A stretch of 64,000 nt of DNA from Candidatus Helarchaeota archaeon (lineage in GTDB: Archaea > Asgardarchaeota > Lokiarchaeia > Helarchaeales > JABXJV01), in assembly GCA_013375355.1 (NCBI GenBank), contig JABXJV010000276.1, positions 1-64,000 of the forward strand. Direction: 5' to 3'. Shown piece after piece: positions 48,530 to 57,522 of the stretch. Made by a program: the position numbers and the translations under genes. Numbering within the stretch: the stretch's first letter is position 1; every line of letters begins with the position of its first letter. The notes beneath the pieces were generated by a model, which did not search any database, had not been told where the DNA came from, and was given only the letters and a program-made list of their open reading frames with translations.

Positions 48530-49147
48530 TTGGATATAAAAGATGTAATAAAATCCAGAAGAAGTATTAGAAAATATAAAAAAAATCCAATTGATATTTC
48601 AAAAATAGTAGAAATTCTAAAATTTGCTATTTGGGCACCTTCAGCACATAATTCGATACCTTATTATTTTTTAATTATCGAAGATCTTCAAGTAAAATTA
48701 GAATTAATAACAAAAATGGCCGAAGAATATGAGAACGATCTAGAAAAAGACCAAATTGAGGAGACATCTAGAAAAGAGATTATTAAAGACTCAATCAATA
48801 AATTTACTTCCGCTCCAATTATTTTAATTCCATGCCTATCAATGGAAAGAATGCATAAATATCCTGATAAAAAAAGACAAAATGCAGAATATACTATGGC
48901 AATCCAAAGTGTAAGTGCCGCAATCCAAAACATTCTCTTGGTAAGTTATGAATATGGTTTTGGTTGCTGTTGGTATTGTGCTCCATTATTTTGTCAAGAT
49001 ACAGTACGTAAAGTATTGGATATACCTGCAACCCATGATCCACAAGCTATTATAACAGTTGGTTATCCAGATGAAACCCCTTCACCTCCTCCTAGAATTG
49101 AAATTAAAAAAATAACTTTTAGAAATAAATGGGGGCAACAAATTTGA
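48530..49147 (+). CDS. Nitroreductase-family flavoprotein, linked to cofD
   Basis: A 205-residue FMN-dependent nitroreductase: IKSRRSIRKYKKNPID for FMN, AIWAPSAHNSIPYYFLI, QSVSAAIQNILLVSYEYGFGCCW and IITVGYPDETP. It starts at TTG 48530 after GGAG and overlaps cofD by 19 bases. In actinobacteria the nitroreductase domain of FbiB reduces dehydro-F420-0, and here the gene is translationally linked to cofD and near cofC, so that role is likely for this stand-alone protein. This is inference from context. Confidence 0.85.
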   Translation: MDIKDVIKSRRSIRKYKKNPIDISKIVEILKFAIWAPSAHNSIPYYFLIIEDLQVKLELITKMAEEYENDLEKDQIEETSRKEIIKDSINKFTSAPIILIPCLSMERMHKYPDKKRQNAEYTMAIQSVSAAIQNILLVSYEYGFGCCWYCAPLFCQDTVRKVLDIPATHDPQAIITVGYPDETPSPPPRIEIKKITFRNKWGQQI

Positions 49148-50070
49148 TTGTAGTTTTAGCTGGAGGAGTCGGCGCCGCAAGATTTCTCCAGGGACTGGTT
49201 CAAATAGTGAACCCTAAAGATTTATACGTTATAGTAAATACAGCTGACGACTTTGAACAACATGGTCTTTCAATCTCACCAGATTTAGATATTATTATGT
49301 ATACTCTTTCTGGGATTGTAGATGAGACACAAGGTTGGGGAATTAAAAACGATACAATAAATTGCTTAGAAATGTTAAAAAGATACAAACAAGATACTTG
49401 GTTTAAATTGGGAGATAAAGATTTAGCAACACATATTTACAGAACTCAATTATTAAAATCAGGTTTAACTCTTTCTGAAATCACTAAAATATTATGTTTA
49501 AATCTTGGAGTTAAAGTAAATTTAATTCCTATGACTGACCAAAAAGTGGCTACAAAAATCAAAATTCCAACTGGTACCATTCATTTTGAAGAATTTATGA
49601 TTAAAAGAAAGGCACAGGATAAAGTTTTAGAAATTATTTATGAGGGAGCTGAAGATGCTAAACCTACAGATGGAATATTAGATATAATAAAGGATGCCGA
49701 AGGGATATTAATAGGCCCCAGTAATCCTCTTGTAAGTATAAACACAATATTATCTATTAAGCAAATACGAAAAGCTTTAAAACAAGCTAATAAACCTATT
49801 GTTGGAATAAGTCCAATAATTGGTAATAAACCAGTAAAAGGACCTCTAGATACACTTATGAAAGGTTTAGGAATGGAAGTTTCTTGTGTTGGTGTAGCAA
49901 AATTTTATAAAAATTTAATTAAAACATTTATAATCGATGAAATTGATAGAGATAGAAAAAATCAAATTGAAGAATTGGGGATCAAAGTATTAGTTACTAA
50001 TACATTAATGAAAAATTTGGAAATAAAGAAAAATTTAGCACAAATTACCTTAGATGCGATGAATAATTAA
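49129..50070 (+). CDS. cofD: 2-phospho-L-lactate transferase (CofD)
   Basis: A 313-residue transferase adding the phosphoenolpyruvyl or phospholactyl group from its guanylyl carrier to Fo. VVLAGGVGAARFLQGL, VNTADDFEQHGLSISPDLD, GWGIKNDT and GPSNPLVSI are typical. It starts inside the end of the nitroreductase gene. cofC follows 11 bases later. Confidence 0.93.
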   Translation: MGATNLIVVLAGGVGAARFLQGLVQIVNPKDLYVIVNTADDFEQHGLSISPDLDIIMYTLSGIVDETQGWGIKNDTINCLEMLKRYKQDTWFKLGDKDLATHIYRTQLLKSGLTLSEITKILCLNLGVKVNLIPMTDQKVATKIKIPTGTIHFEEFMIKRKAQDKVLEIIYEGAEDAKPTDGILDIIKDAEGILIGPSNPLVSINTILSIKQIRKALKQANKPIVGISPIIGNKPVKGPLDTLMKGLGMEVSCVGVAKFYKNLIKTFIIDEIDRDRKNQIEELGIKVLVTNTLMKNLEIKKNLAQITLDAMNN

Positions 50071-50081
50071 ATGTGGAATGA

Positions 50082-50732
50082 ATGAATTTCATAATTATTC
50101 CGGTTAAATCTTTAAAATTAGCAAAATTAAGATTATCTTCCATATTAAACGCCGAACAGAGAAAAATGCTCTGTGTTAATATGTTTAAAGATGTAATACA
50201 AGCAGCAAGTTTAGCTAAAAAAACTAAAAAAATTGTGACAATTTCTTCTGATCCTTCAATATTAGATATTGGTTCTCAATTTGGGGATATAATAAGCGAG
50301 CAATTGGAGACTAATATAAATGAATCAATAAATTCTGCTATTGATTTTGCAATGAAGAAAAAATCAGATTCAGTTTTAATAATTCCTGGAGATATCCCAT
50401 TAATTACTCCAATCGATATTGACCAGATATTCAATTATGAAATAAATCCACCCACAATTATAATTTCTCCGTCTATAAGAAGAAATGGAACTAATCTCTT
50501 ATTTCTTATGCCTTCTAACATAATTAAAATTGAATATGGTGAAGATAGTTTTCAAAAACATATTGAGAAAGCTCGTATTATAGAAAATCTAAATTTAATA
50601 ATTTATAATTCTAGAAATATTGGGCTTGACATTGATTTGCCCGAAGATATTTTTCTGTTTCTAAAAACACCGAGCCAAACACTCACTTATCAGTATTTAA
50701 CAAAAATAAAATTAAAAGGTAGTTTAGGTTAA
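50082..50732 (+). CDS. cofC: 2-phospho-L-lactate/phosphoenolpyruvate guanylyltransferase (CofC)
   Basis: A 216-residue nucleotidyltransferase: IIPVKSLKLAKLRLSSIL, then IIPGDIPLITPIDI with the metal-binding Asp, and SIRRNGTNLLFL. It makes the GPP- or enolpyruvyl-guanosine donor for CofD. The stop overlaps by 9 bases the stop of the convergent membrane-protein gene. Which three-carbon substrate is used is not readable here. Confidence 0.9.
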   Translation: MNFIIIPVKSLKLAKLRLSSILNAEQRKMLCVNMFKDVIQAASLAKKTKKIVTISSDPSILDIGSQFGDIISEQLETNINESINSAIDFAMKKKSDSVLIIPGDIPLITPIDIDQIFNYEINPPTIIISPSIRRNGTNLLFLMPSNIIKIEYGEDSFQKHIEKARIIENLNLIIYNSRNIGLDIDLPEDIFLFLKTPSQTLTYQYLTKIKLKGSLG

Positions 50733-51431
50733 TCCAAAGAGTGGAGCAAGACTATAAGCGTCTGGATGGGGTGGCAAGCTAATCAATAATGCTTGTATGA
50801 AACATAAAACCATTATAACGAATGATCCCAGTCTCGAACTAAGAATTGTACCTAATAGATGCAGTATATGTTGTGCTAACCCAAACATACTGAAGATTAT
50901 ACCATAGACTAATACGAATATTATACCATAGAGAAGTTTTACGTCAATACCGAACAACCCTGCAAGCCATGTAAATGTAGTTTCAAGATAGGTAATTGCA
51001 AGAAAAACAACTACAGCCCCAGCAATAATGGCAATCAAGCTTGCCCAAGGAATATCTTTTATTGGCTTTAGAAATAGACATAAACCGACAGCAACAATTA
51101 GACCTTTTGTAAAAATATCATGTTTGCCCCCTATAAATCCGCCAAGCGCTTCAGTGATTGGATTTTGTCCATTTAATAATAAAGTGATCCCACTGCCCAA
51201 ACAGATGATTCCAATAAAAAACCCGATGACATCAATAGCAACTAAATATATAGGTCTTTCTTCCTCAGCTTCTGGATGCCTAATTATCCAATCAATAAAC
51301 CAAAATCCAGCAAAGAGACCTCCTAATGCTAACATCCCAGCTGCATTATCAGCGAAGTAATCGAATAATGGAAAACCCCTTGGTTGAGTCAATATCATAT
51401 ATAATACTACTAAGAGTTCAGTGTTAGCCAT
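50724..51431 (-). CDS. Polytopic membrane protein
   Basis: A 235-residue hydrophobic protein with about six membrane segments (for example residues 30-50, 65-85, 108-125, 130-150, 165-185 and 205-222). A glycine-rich loop GGFIGGKHDIFTKG lies near the middle. DUF373-like architectures are similar, but I cannot assign a family. Converges with cofC. Confidence 0.55.
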   Translation of the reverse strand: MANTELLVVLYMILTQPRGFPLFDYFADNAAGMLALGGLFAGFWFIDWIIRHPEAEEERPIYLVAIDVIGFFIGIICLGSGITLLLNGQNPITEALGGFIGGKHDIFTKGLIVAVGLCLFLKPIKDIPWASLIAIIAGAVVVFLAITYLETTFTWLAGLFGIDVKLLYGIIFVLVYGIIFSMFGLAQHILHLLGTILSSRLGSFVIMVLCFIQALLISLPPHPDAYSLAPLFGLT

Positions 51432-51567
51432 TGAAATTCACTTTCTTATACTTTTAAAAATCCTATTCTTTTATGTTGATTTATTGTTAATATATTTTTG
51501 TTTTGGTGAAAAATCATAATTTGGACACAATAAATCAAAATTAATAAAAGAAATTTCTTTTTTAAAT

Positions 51568-52008
51568 TCAATGTTCTAGAATTTCTATTTTTACTTCCTT
51601 TATTGAATCATTGAAATATTGGAAAGCTCTCATATCTTCCTTTTTTATATTAGTTTCATCTAATACACCTAAAATAATCCATGCTACTGGATTATATTCC
51701 ATATATTTGAGGTCAACTGAAGAAGGAGCAGAGACGGTTGGATGAGAATGAAAAATTCCTGTAATTACTTTATTTTCTTTTTCTGCTTTCATGTAAACTT
51801 GATATAAAAATTCTGGATTAATTGAAAAGCTAACATGAGAGTAATCAATATTTTCTGCAAATATTATTTCGTCTACTGTTGCTTTATAATCAACTATCTT
51901 CCCTATAAATAATGCACACGACTCGTATGGATAGGTTTTTTTTGTAAATTCTACTAGTTTATCTAAATCGGAGTCTTTAATTGCAATTACATTGATTTCA
52001 GAAGTCAT
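51568..52008 (-). CDS. JAMM/MPN-domain metalloprotease
   Basis: A 146-residue JAB1/MPN protein. The zinc motif is GIFHSHPTVSAPSSVDLKYM (HxHP, then Ser and Asp), with the upstream catalytic Glu in YPYESCALFIG. Archaeal members remove ubiquitin-like SAMP modifiers from proteins or process sulfur-carrier proteins. No ubiquitin-like protein or E1 is in the window, so the substrate is open. Confidence 0.87.
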   Translation of the reverse strand: MTSEINVIAIKDSDLDKLVEFTKKTYPYESCALFIGKIVDYKATVDEIIFAENIDYSHVSFSINPEFLYQVYMKAEKENKVITGIFHSHPTVSAPSSVDLKYMEYNPVAWIILGVLDETNIKKEDMRAFQYFNDSIKEVKIEILEH

Positions 52009-52097
52009 TTTTACCGATTAAAAATAATTATTTATACCAAATTTTTATTATTTATTCACTTCCTATTAAAAAAAAGTATCATAAGGATTTTTTATTA

Positions 52098-52592
52098 ATG
52101 TCAAAAAGAGTTATAACTAAAAAAGAAAGATTAAGACGGGCAGAAATTCGAAAAAAAATGCTATTTTCTTTTTATTTCTGTTTATTAATATCCATAACTA
52201 TTCTTCTCCTCTATTTAATCATTTATATACCAATGGCACTTGATTTTCAGAATATACTCAAAAATCCCCTCGGTGAATATTTTTTCGGTAGTGAAGAAAT
52301 ACATCTTTTTATTAGGGGTCTATGGTCTGTGAAATTGGGAATAATTACTTTAGCTGACATTTTTACTGCTTTTCTGTTATCGCTATTTTTCGCATTCATA
52401 TTCATAGGATTTGCAAATTTGTTAGAATACAAAAGGCATACAGCTGGTTTACTATCGATGATTGTCTTTATAACAGGAACTGGTTTAATAACCTTGATTT
52501 ACGCATTTGCTTCAGGTTCTGCCGTTATAAGTGTTTTTACAATTATAGGTTGTATCTTAACAATTCTATATTTATACGCTGTACAAAGTTAA
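52098..52592 (+). CDS. Membrane protein
   Basis: A 164-residue protein with a basic N-terminus (SKRVITKKERLRRAEIRKK) followed by four hydrophobic segments (residues about 25-48, 80-105, 115-135 and 140-162). Family not recognised. It stands divergent from the JAMM gene, with about 90 bases between starts. Confidence 0.55.
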   Translation: MSKRVITKKERLRRAEIRKKMLFSFYFCLLISITILLLYLIIYIPMALDFQNILKNPLGEYFFGSEEIHLFIRGLWSVKLGIITLADIFTAFLLSLFFAFIFIGFANLLEYKRHTAGLLSMIVFITGTGLITLIYAFASGSAVISVFTIIGCILTILYLYAVQS

Positions 52593-52811
52593 AATCTATG
52601 ATAAAAGGTTTTAAATCAATATTTATTTAAAGAATCGTTAGAATTTTAAACAAATGAAATAACATTTTTGTATAAAAAAATCGTTGCGTGTAAATAAATA
52701 AAATAATTTTACACAAAAAATTATTGAAATAAATAATAATTTCTGAATATATCATATTTTATTATAAAATTAAGAAATAGAAAAATAAAGAATTGGTAGG
52801 TGTTAGAAAAG

Positions 52812-53525
52812 ATGTTTGCTCCACCAGGTATGGGTTATGATCGTGCAATCACTATTTTTAGTCCAGATGGAAGACTTTTCCAAGTAGAATATGCCATGGA
52901 AGCAGTAAGAAAAGGTACTACTGCAATTGGTATTTTATGTTCTGAAGGTGTAGTTTGTACAGTAGAAAAAAGAATTCTCGCACTTCAAGAACCTGAAAGT
53001 GTAGAAAAAATCTTTAAAATTGATAATCATGTTGGCTGTGCTATAGCTGGTTTAACAGCTGACGCAAGAGTTCTAGTAGATCATGCTAGAATTCAATGTC
53101 AAATAAATAAACTCACATATGATGAGTCAATTGATATTCAAATGCTTACAAAAAAGATTTGCGATCTAAAGCAATTATATACACAACATGCTGGAGTGCG
53201 CCCTTTCGGTGTAAGTTTATTAATTGCTGGAATTGATGAAAAAGGTCCGAAACTTTTTTTGACAGATCCCTCAGGCGCTCATTGGGGTTACAAGGCGAAT
53301 GCCATTGGCTCTGGTGCACAGACAGTGCAAGAAGAATTAGAAAAAGAGTATAAATCAGATATGACGTTAGATGATGCAATACTTTTAGCATTAAAAGCAT
53401 TAAAACAAGTAATCGAAACTGAACTCGATTCAACCAAAGTAGAAGTGGCTCTAGCACGTACTGAAACTAAGGAATTCGAAAGATTAGCAACAGAGGAATT
53501 GGAGAATTATATAAAAAGGATTTAG
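52812..53525 (+). CDS. psmA: Proteasome alpha subunit
   Basis: About 237 residues. GYDRAITIFSPDGRLFQVEYAMEAV is the alpha-subunit N-terminal helix, which gates the 20S chamber; GLTADARVLVDHAR and RPFGVSLLIAGID are conserved. ATG 52812 is preferred (MFAPPGMGYDRA), with AGGTG upstream; a GTG at 52800 would add four residues. First gene of the psmA-SBDS-rrp4-rrp41-rrp42-rpl37Ae-pcc1 superoperon. Confidence 0.95.
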   Translation: MFAPPGMGYDRAITIFSPDGRLFQVEYAMEAVRKGTTAIGILCSEGVVCTVEKRILALQEPESVEKIFKIDNHVGCAIAGLTADARVLVDHARIQCQINKLTYDESIDIQMLTKKICDLKQLYTQHAGVRPFGVSLLIAGIDEKGPKLFLTDPSGAHWGYKANAIGSGAQTVQEELEKEYKSDMTLDDAILLALKALKQVIETELDSTKVEVALARTETKEFERLATEELENYIKRI

Positions 53526-53542
53526 AAGCAGATCAGATAAAT

Positions 53543-54277
53543 ATGGTTTCAATAAGGGGACAGAAAAGACTAGATCTTGGAAAAGCAGCGATAGTTCGTT
53601 ATGATAGTATGGGACATCATTTTGAGATCGTAGTTGATCCAAAGCTAGCTTGGCAATTTAAAGAAGGAAAGGATATAGAAATACGAGAAATTTTACTTGG
53701 ATATTACATATTTTCAGACGCTTTACGAGGTCAAAAATTAACAGATTCGGAGTTATTTAAAGAAATCTTTGAAACTGATGATATTTTTGAAATTTCAGAA
53801 GAGATTTTAAAAAACGGCGAACTTCAAATTACAGCAGAAATGAGAAAAGAATTTACGGAGAAAATTAGAAAAAAAATAATTTACTTTATTAATCGTAATT
53901 GTGTAAACCCTAAAACTGGGCTTCCACATCCACCTGCGCGCATTGAACGTGCAATGGAAGACGCAAAAATATCTATTGATTCCAATGAGGAAATTGTAGA
54001 GCAAGCAAAGAAAATCGTAAAGAAATTAGCAGAAATTATTCCTATAAAAATGGAACGAATTACTCTTGCTGTAAAAATTCCTGCTAAATATACAGGAAAG
54101 GCTTACGGAATTGTTTCTAAATATGGTACGATTTCTAAAGACGAATGGCAATCTGATGGATCTTGGATAGCTTTAATTGATCTTCCTGTCGGAGTTCACG
54201 CTGAATTAAATGAACAACTTAAAAATTTAACAAAGGGTAAGCATGATATTAAGAAATTAAAAGAAACACTTTTTTAA
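53543..54277 (+). CDS. SBDS ribosome maturation protein
   Basis: A 244-residue SBDS homologue, with the N-terminal FYSH domain (AAIVRYDSMGHHFEIVVDP, ILLGYYIFSDALRGQ), the central helical domain (FINRNCVNPKTGLPHPPARIERAM) and the C-terminal ferredoxin-like domain (SKYGTISKDEWQSDGSW). It releases anti-association factor from the large subunit. Its place between psmA and rrp4 is conserved in archaea. Confidence 0.95.
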   Translation: MVSIRGQKRLDLGKAAIVRYDSMGHHFEIVVDPKLAWQFKEGKDIEIREILLGYYIFSDALRGQKLTDSELFKEIFETDDIFEISEEILKNGELQITAEMRKEFTEKIRKKIIYFINRNCVNPKTGLPHPPARIERAMEDAKISIDSNEEIVEQAKKIVKKLAEIIPIKMERITLAVKIPAKYTGKAYGIVSKYGTISKDEWQSDGSWIALIDLPVGVHAELNEQLKNLTKGKHDIKKLKETLF

Positions 54278-54305
54278 CTATATTAAATATAAAGGAGGAC
54301 TTTTT

Positions 54306-55016
54306 TTGTCAAATGGTGATAGTTTTGAACGGCATCGTATTGTAGTACCAGGTGAATTAATTGTAGAAGGTTCTAAATATAGAGCGGGATTTGGAACATT
54401 TAAGGAACAAGATAAACTTTATGCTTCTATTATTGGGTTTTCAGAAATTAGAGGAAATAATAATGTATATGTAGTTCCCTTCAGTGGACCTTACGTACCT
54501 AAAGTTGGTGATATTGTTATAGGAAAGATTATAAATACGTCCATTGTTAGCTGGAAAGTTGATATTGATTCTCCATATACAGCTTCCTTACATGTTTCAA
54601 ATGTAATAGACCGGGCATTTAATCCTTTAAAAGATAACATCAAAAATTATTTTGATATTGGACAAACTATTGTGGGGGAGATAATTGCATTTAATAGAAC
54701 AAGAGATCCTGTTTTATCAATAAGAGGTAAAGGTTATGGTAAATTGCGCGGAGGAAAAGTAATAAAAATTGCTTCTGCAAAAATACCTAGATTGATAGGA
54801 AGAAAAGGTTCTATGATAAATTTAATTAAAGAAGCAACCAAGAGCCAAATCGTAGTTGGACAAAATGGTTTGGTTTGGATATATACAAAAAACCTAGAAG
54901 ATGAAAAATTGTTAATCAAAATTGTTAAAAAAATTGAACAAGAGGCACATACTTCTGGCCTCACAGATAGAGTGAAAGTTTTAATTGAAAAGGAAAAAAA
55001 AGAAGAAATAAATTGA
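54306..55016 (+). CDS. rrp4: Exosome RNA-binding subunit Rrp4
   Basis: A 236-residue cap subunit. HRIVVPGELIVEG and YRAGFGTF form the N-terminal domain; VGDIVIGKIINTSIVSWKVDI is the S1 domain; IASAKIPRLIGRKGSMINLI is the KH domain. TTG 54306 follows AAAGGAGG. It sits on the Rrp41/Rrp42 ring and feeds RNA into it. rrp41 follows after 53 bases. Confidence 0.95.
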   Translation: MSNGDSFERHRIVVPGELIVEGSKYRAGFGTFKEQDKLYASIIGFSEIRGNNNVYVVPFSGPYVPKVGDIVIGKIINTSIVSWKVDIDSPYTASLHVSNVIDRAFNPLKDNIKNYFDIGQTIVGEIIAFNRTRDPVLSIRGKGYGKLRGGKVIKIASAKIPRLIGRKGSMINLIKEATKSQIVVGQNGLVWIYTKNLEDEKLLIKIVKKIEQEAHTSGLTDRVKVLIEKEKKEEIN

Positions 55017-55069
55017 AATTCGAATATTAAATATTATTTAAAAATAAAATAAATAAAAAGGTGATAATT

Positions 55070-55884
55070 ATGGCACTTTTTAAACAAGTCCCAGCTGATT
55101 GGTTAATTAAGGATGGAATAAGAAGAGATAATAGAAAAATTGATGAATTAAGACCAATTTCATTGGAAATGGGATTATTAACAAAAGCAGATGGTTCTGC
55201 TTTAATTAATATGGGAAAAAATAAAATTTTGGGCGCAGTTTATGGACCGCGTGAAGTTCACCCTCGTCATTTAGCCCGTCAAGATGCGGCAGTTTTGCGA
55301 GTTCTTTATCGCATGGCTACGTTCGCTTAAATTATGCCAAGTGAATAATTTGGAATAAAGTAGATGAGAGAAAATCTCCTGCCCCATCTAGAAGGGAAGT
55401 CGAACTTTCGTTAATTTTAAGACAAGCTTTGGAATCATCCATATTTCTTGAATATTATCCAAAAACTATAATAGATATATATATCCAAGTCCTTTGTGCA
55501 GATGGTGGTACACGTTGTGCTGCTGTTACTGCAGCATCGTTAGCTCTAGCAGATGCTGGAATATCATTACGCGACCTTGTTTGTGGTGTAGCAGTAGGAA
55601 AAATCGCAAATCCTGATCCCCCCACCTTAGTCCTAGATTTATCGGATGTTGAAGATAAAGAAGGTTCAGGAGATTTACCAGTTGCGATGATGCCACGATC
55701 TAAAAGATATACACTTTTACAATTTGATGGACGAATAACATTTGATGAAATGCGTAAAGCCTTGGATCTTGCTGAAAAGGGAACCGAAAAAATTAGTCAA
55801 ATTCAAATTCAGACAATAAAGGAAAAATATAGTCAAATTGATAAAGAAATTGAGACTAAAAGATCAATTGAGGGGGATACATAA
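55070..55884 (+). CDS. rrp41: Exosome catalytic subunit Rrp41, interrupted by a 32-nt BHB intron
   Basis: Exon 1 is 55070-55326 and exon 2 is 55359-55884; joined, they encode 260 residues, the usual Rrp41 length. The junction reads RMATFAVDERKSPAPSRRE, matching the conserved family sequence (PF/FS-x-ER-x-PAPSRRE). Downstream motifs are DGGTRCAAVTAASLALADAG and LVLDLSDVEDKEGSGDLPVA with the active-site acidic residues. Without splicing, translation stops right after MATFA at residue 86. Rrp41 is the phosphorolytic subunit, so splicing would be essential. ATG 55070 has GGTGAT upstream; rrp42 begins at 55884. Confidence 0.93.
55327..55358 (+). other. Pre-mRNA BHB intron in rrp41, 32 nt
   Basis: Full hBHBh' fold: outer helix CTAC (55317-55320) with GTAG (55360-55363); central helix GTTC (55321-55324) with GAAT (55353-55356, one G-U); 3-nt bulges GCT (55325-55327) and AAA (55357-55359); inner helix TAAATTAT with ATAATTTG (55328-55335, 55345-55352, one G-U) and a 9-base loop. 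Cutting after the second base of each bulge removes 55327-55358 and forms a GCA codon, restoring the frame. The intron has an in-frame TAA at once. Confidence 0.93.
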
Positions 55885-56696
55885 TGGAATCTTTTAAAAT
55901 CATATCTGAAATCGAAAAATCTCATATAAATTCTCTAGTAAAAAAGAATCAAAGAATTGACGGGAGAGATTTTTTAGAATATCGAAAAATATCTTTAGAA
56001 ACAGGTGTAATACTTAAGGCTGAGGGCTCAGCACGAGTTAGAATTGGAAAAACGGAAATTATTGCAGGCATAAAGATTTCGCTTGGCCCTCCATTTCCAG
56101 ATACCCCTGATAGGGGAGTAATTACTGTAAATGCTGAACTTACAGCTCTTGCATCTCCTGTATTCGAACCAGGACCACCAAATGAAAATTCTGTTGAGGT
56201 GGCACGTGTAGTTGACAGAGGAATTCGGCATTCGGTAATAGTAGACTATTCTAAATTATGTCTAATTCCCGGAAAACAAGTCTTTATCATATTTATCGAT
56301 CTATATGTCATGTCCTATGATGGAAATATGTTTGATGCAGGAACATTAGCAGCAGTAGCAGCTTTACTTTCTACAAAAATGCCAAGGACTAAGATAGTCG
56401 ATGATGAAGTAGTTGTATTAGGTGAGCAATACGATAAATCAGATTGGTTATCCCTCCCATTTACCAATAAAGCAGTTTCAGTTACAACAGCAAAGATAGG
56501 AGATAAATTGCTGATTGATCCAAATGAACAAGAGGATCGGATAATGGATGCGCGCCTTACGGTTACAGTAGATAAATCTGGAAATATTTGTAGCATACAA
56601 AAAGGTAGGAAGGGTTTTTTTACTAAAGATGAAATTTTAAAATGTATAGAGATTACATTAAAAAAATCGAAAGAATTACTTCAATACCTACCTTAA
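55884..56696 (+). CDS. rrp42: Exosome structural subunit Rrp42
   Basis: A 270-residue RNase PH-fold subunit that pairs with Rrp41 in the hexameric ring but lacks the catalytic residues. INSLVKKNQRIDGRDFLEYR, SARVRIGKTEIIAGIKISLG, GIRHSVIVDYSKL and FDAGTLAAVAALLST are typical. Its ATG overlaps the rrp41 stop by one base, so its translation depends on ribosomes finishing rrp41, which in turn requires splicing. Confidence 0.95.
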   Translation: MESFKIISEIEKSHINSLVKKNQRIDGRDFLEYRKISLETGVILKAEGSARVRIGKTEIIAGIKISLGPPFPDTPDRGVITVNAELTALASPVFEPGPPNENSVEVARVVDRGIRHSVIVDYSKLCLIPGKQVFIIFIDLYVMSYDGNMFDAGTLAAVAALLSTKMPRTKIVDDEVVVLGEQYDKSDWLSLPFTNKAVSVTTAKIGDKLLIDPNEQEDRIMDARLTVTVDKSGNICSIQKGRKGFFTKDEILKCIEITLKKSKELLQYLP

Positions 56697-56740
56697 ATTT
56701 ATTAAGTCAAAATATCCTTCAAATTCAAAGAGTGATAAGA

Positions 56741-57010
56741 TTGGGAAGAACGAAAAAAGTAGGAATTACGGGAAGATTTGGTCCAAGATACGGTGCTATT
56801 GTTCGGAAACGAGTAAAAAAAGTCGAAGAAAGAATGAAAGCACCCCATAAATGCCCTCAATGTAGAACTAAATCCGTAAAGCGCATATCAGTAGGTATTT
56901 GGCGTTGTAAAAAATGTAAAATAGTTTTTTCTGGCGGAGCTTGGATTCCCATGACGGATGAAGGAAGGAAGGCTTTTAGAACAATCAAACGTGTTAGATC
57001 TCAAGGTTAA
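56741..57010 (+). CDS. rpl37ae: Ribosomal protein L37Ae
   Basis: An 89-residue zinc-binding ribosomal protein: GRTKKVGITGRFGPRYGA at the start and CPQCRTKSVKRISVGIWRCKKC forming the zinc ribbon. The frame is open further up into rrp42, but TTG 56741 gives the family N-terminus. rpoP, which follows L37Ae in many archaea, is absent; pcc1 comes next. Confidence 0.93.
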   Translation: MGRTKKVGITGRFGPRYGAIVRKRVKKVEERMKAPHKCPQCRTKSVKRISVGIWRCKKCKIVFSGGAWIPMTDEGRKAFRTIKRVRSQG

Positions 57011-57029
57011 TGAGCCTTTTGGTGAAAAG

Positions 57030-57281
57030 TTGGTAAAAAATATTTGTTGTGAAATCATTATCGATTTTTTTAATGAAATAATTGCTCAGATATACTTTAA
57101 CTCCCTTAATCCTGAAAGTGATGAATCATTTAGTCATAGATCTAGTACTAAATTAATTTTAATGGGTAATAAATTAAAAATTTCAATTGATGCAAGAGAT
57201 GTAACAGCATTACGTGCAACCGTAAATTCATACCTTAATTGGATTAAAATTATCGAAGGTATTGTCGAAATCACAAAATAA
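57030..57281 (+). CDS. pcc1: KEOPS complex subunit Pcc1
   Basis: An 83-residue protein of the Pcc1 family, part of the KEOPS complex that makes t6A37 in tRNAs. The IYFNSLNPESDE start, KLKISIDARDVTALRATVNSYLNWI core is typical. The frame runs back into rpl37Ae, but TTG 57030 has GGTG upstream and gives the normal family length. It ends the superoperon. Confidence 0.85.
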   Translation: MVKNICCEIIIDFFNEIIAQIYFNSLNPESDESFSHRSSTKLILMGNKLKISIDARDVTALRATVNSYLNWIKIIEGIVEITK

Positions 57282-57522
57282 GCATTTTTTTAACATTTAA
57301 AATTTATATTTTTTTAAAAAATAGATTAAATTTCATTTAAATGGTGAATATTGCACCAACATATTCTCTTCTCTTCAATTGTACAAGTAATAAACTAATT
57401 TAAAATAAATTTAATAAAGAAAAATATTATCTTATTATTAAAACTATAATTTTACAGAATTCCTCTTCAATACCAAAAGAAATGAGGAAATAAAAGTAAA
57501 AACCAAATGGAGTAAAAGAAAA

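Noticed and set aside
55061..55330. Rrp41 as two separate genes or a pseudogene caused by frameshift
   Set aside because: The 32-nt insertion folds as a full BHB, and its removal rebuilds the conserved sequence exactly; all other parts of the gene are intact and the operon is conserved.
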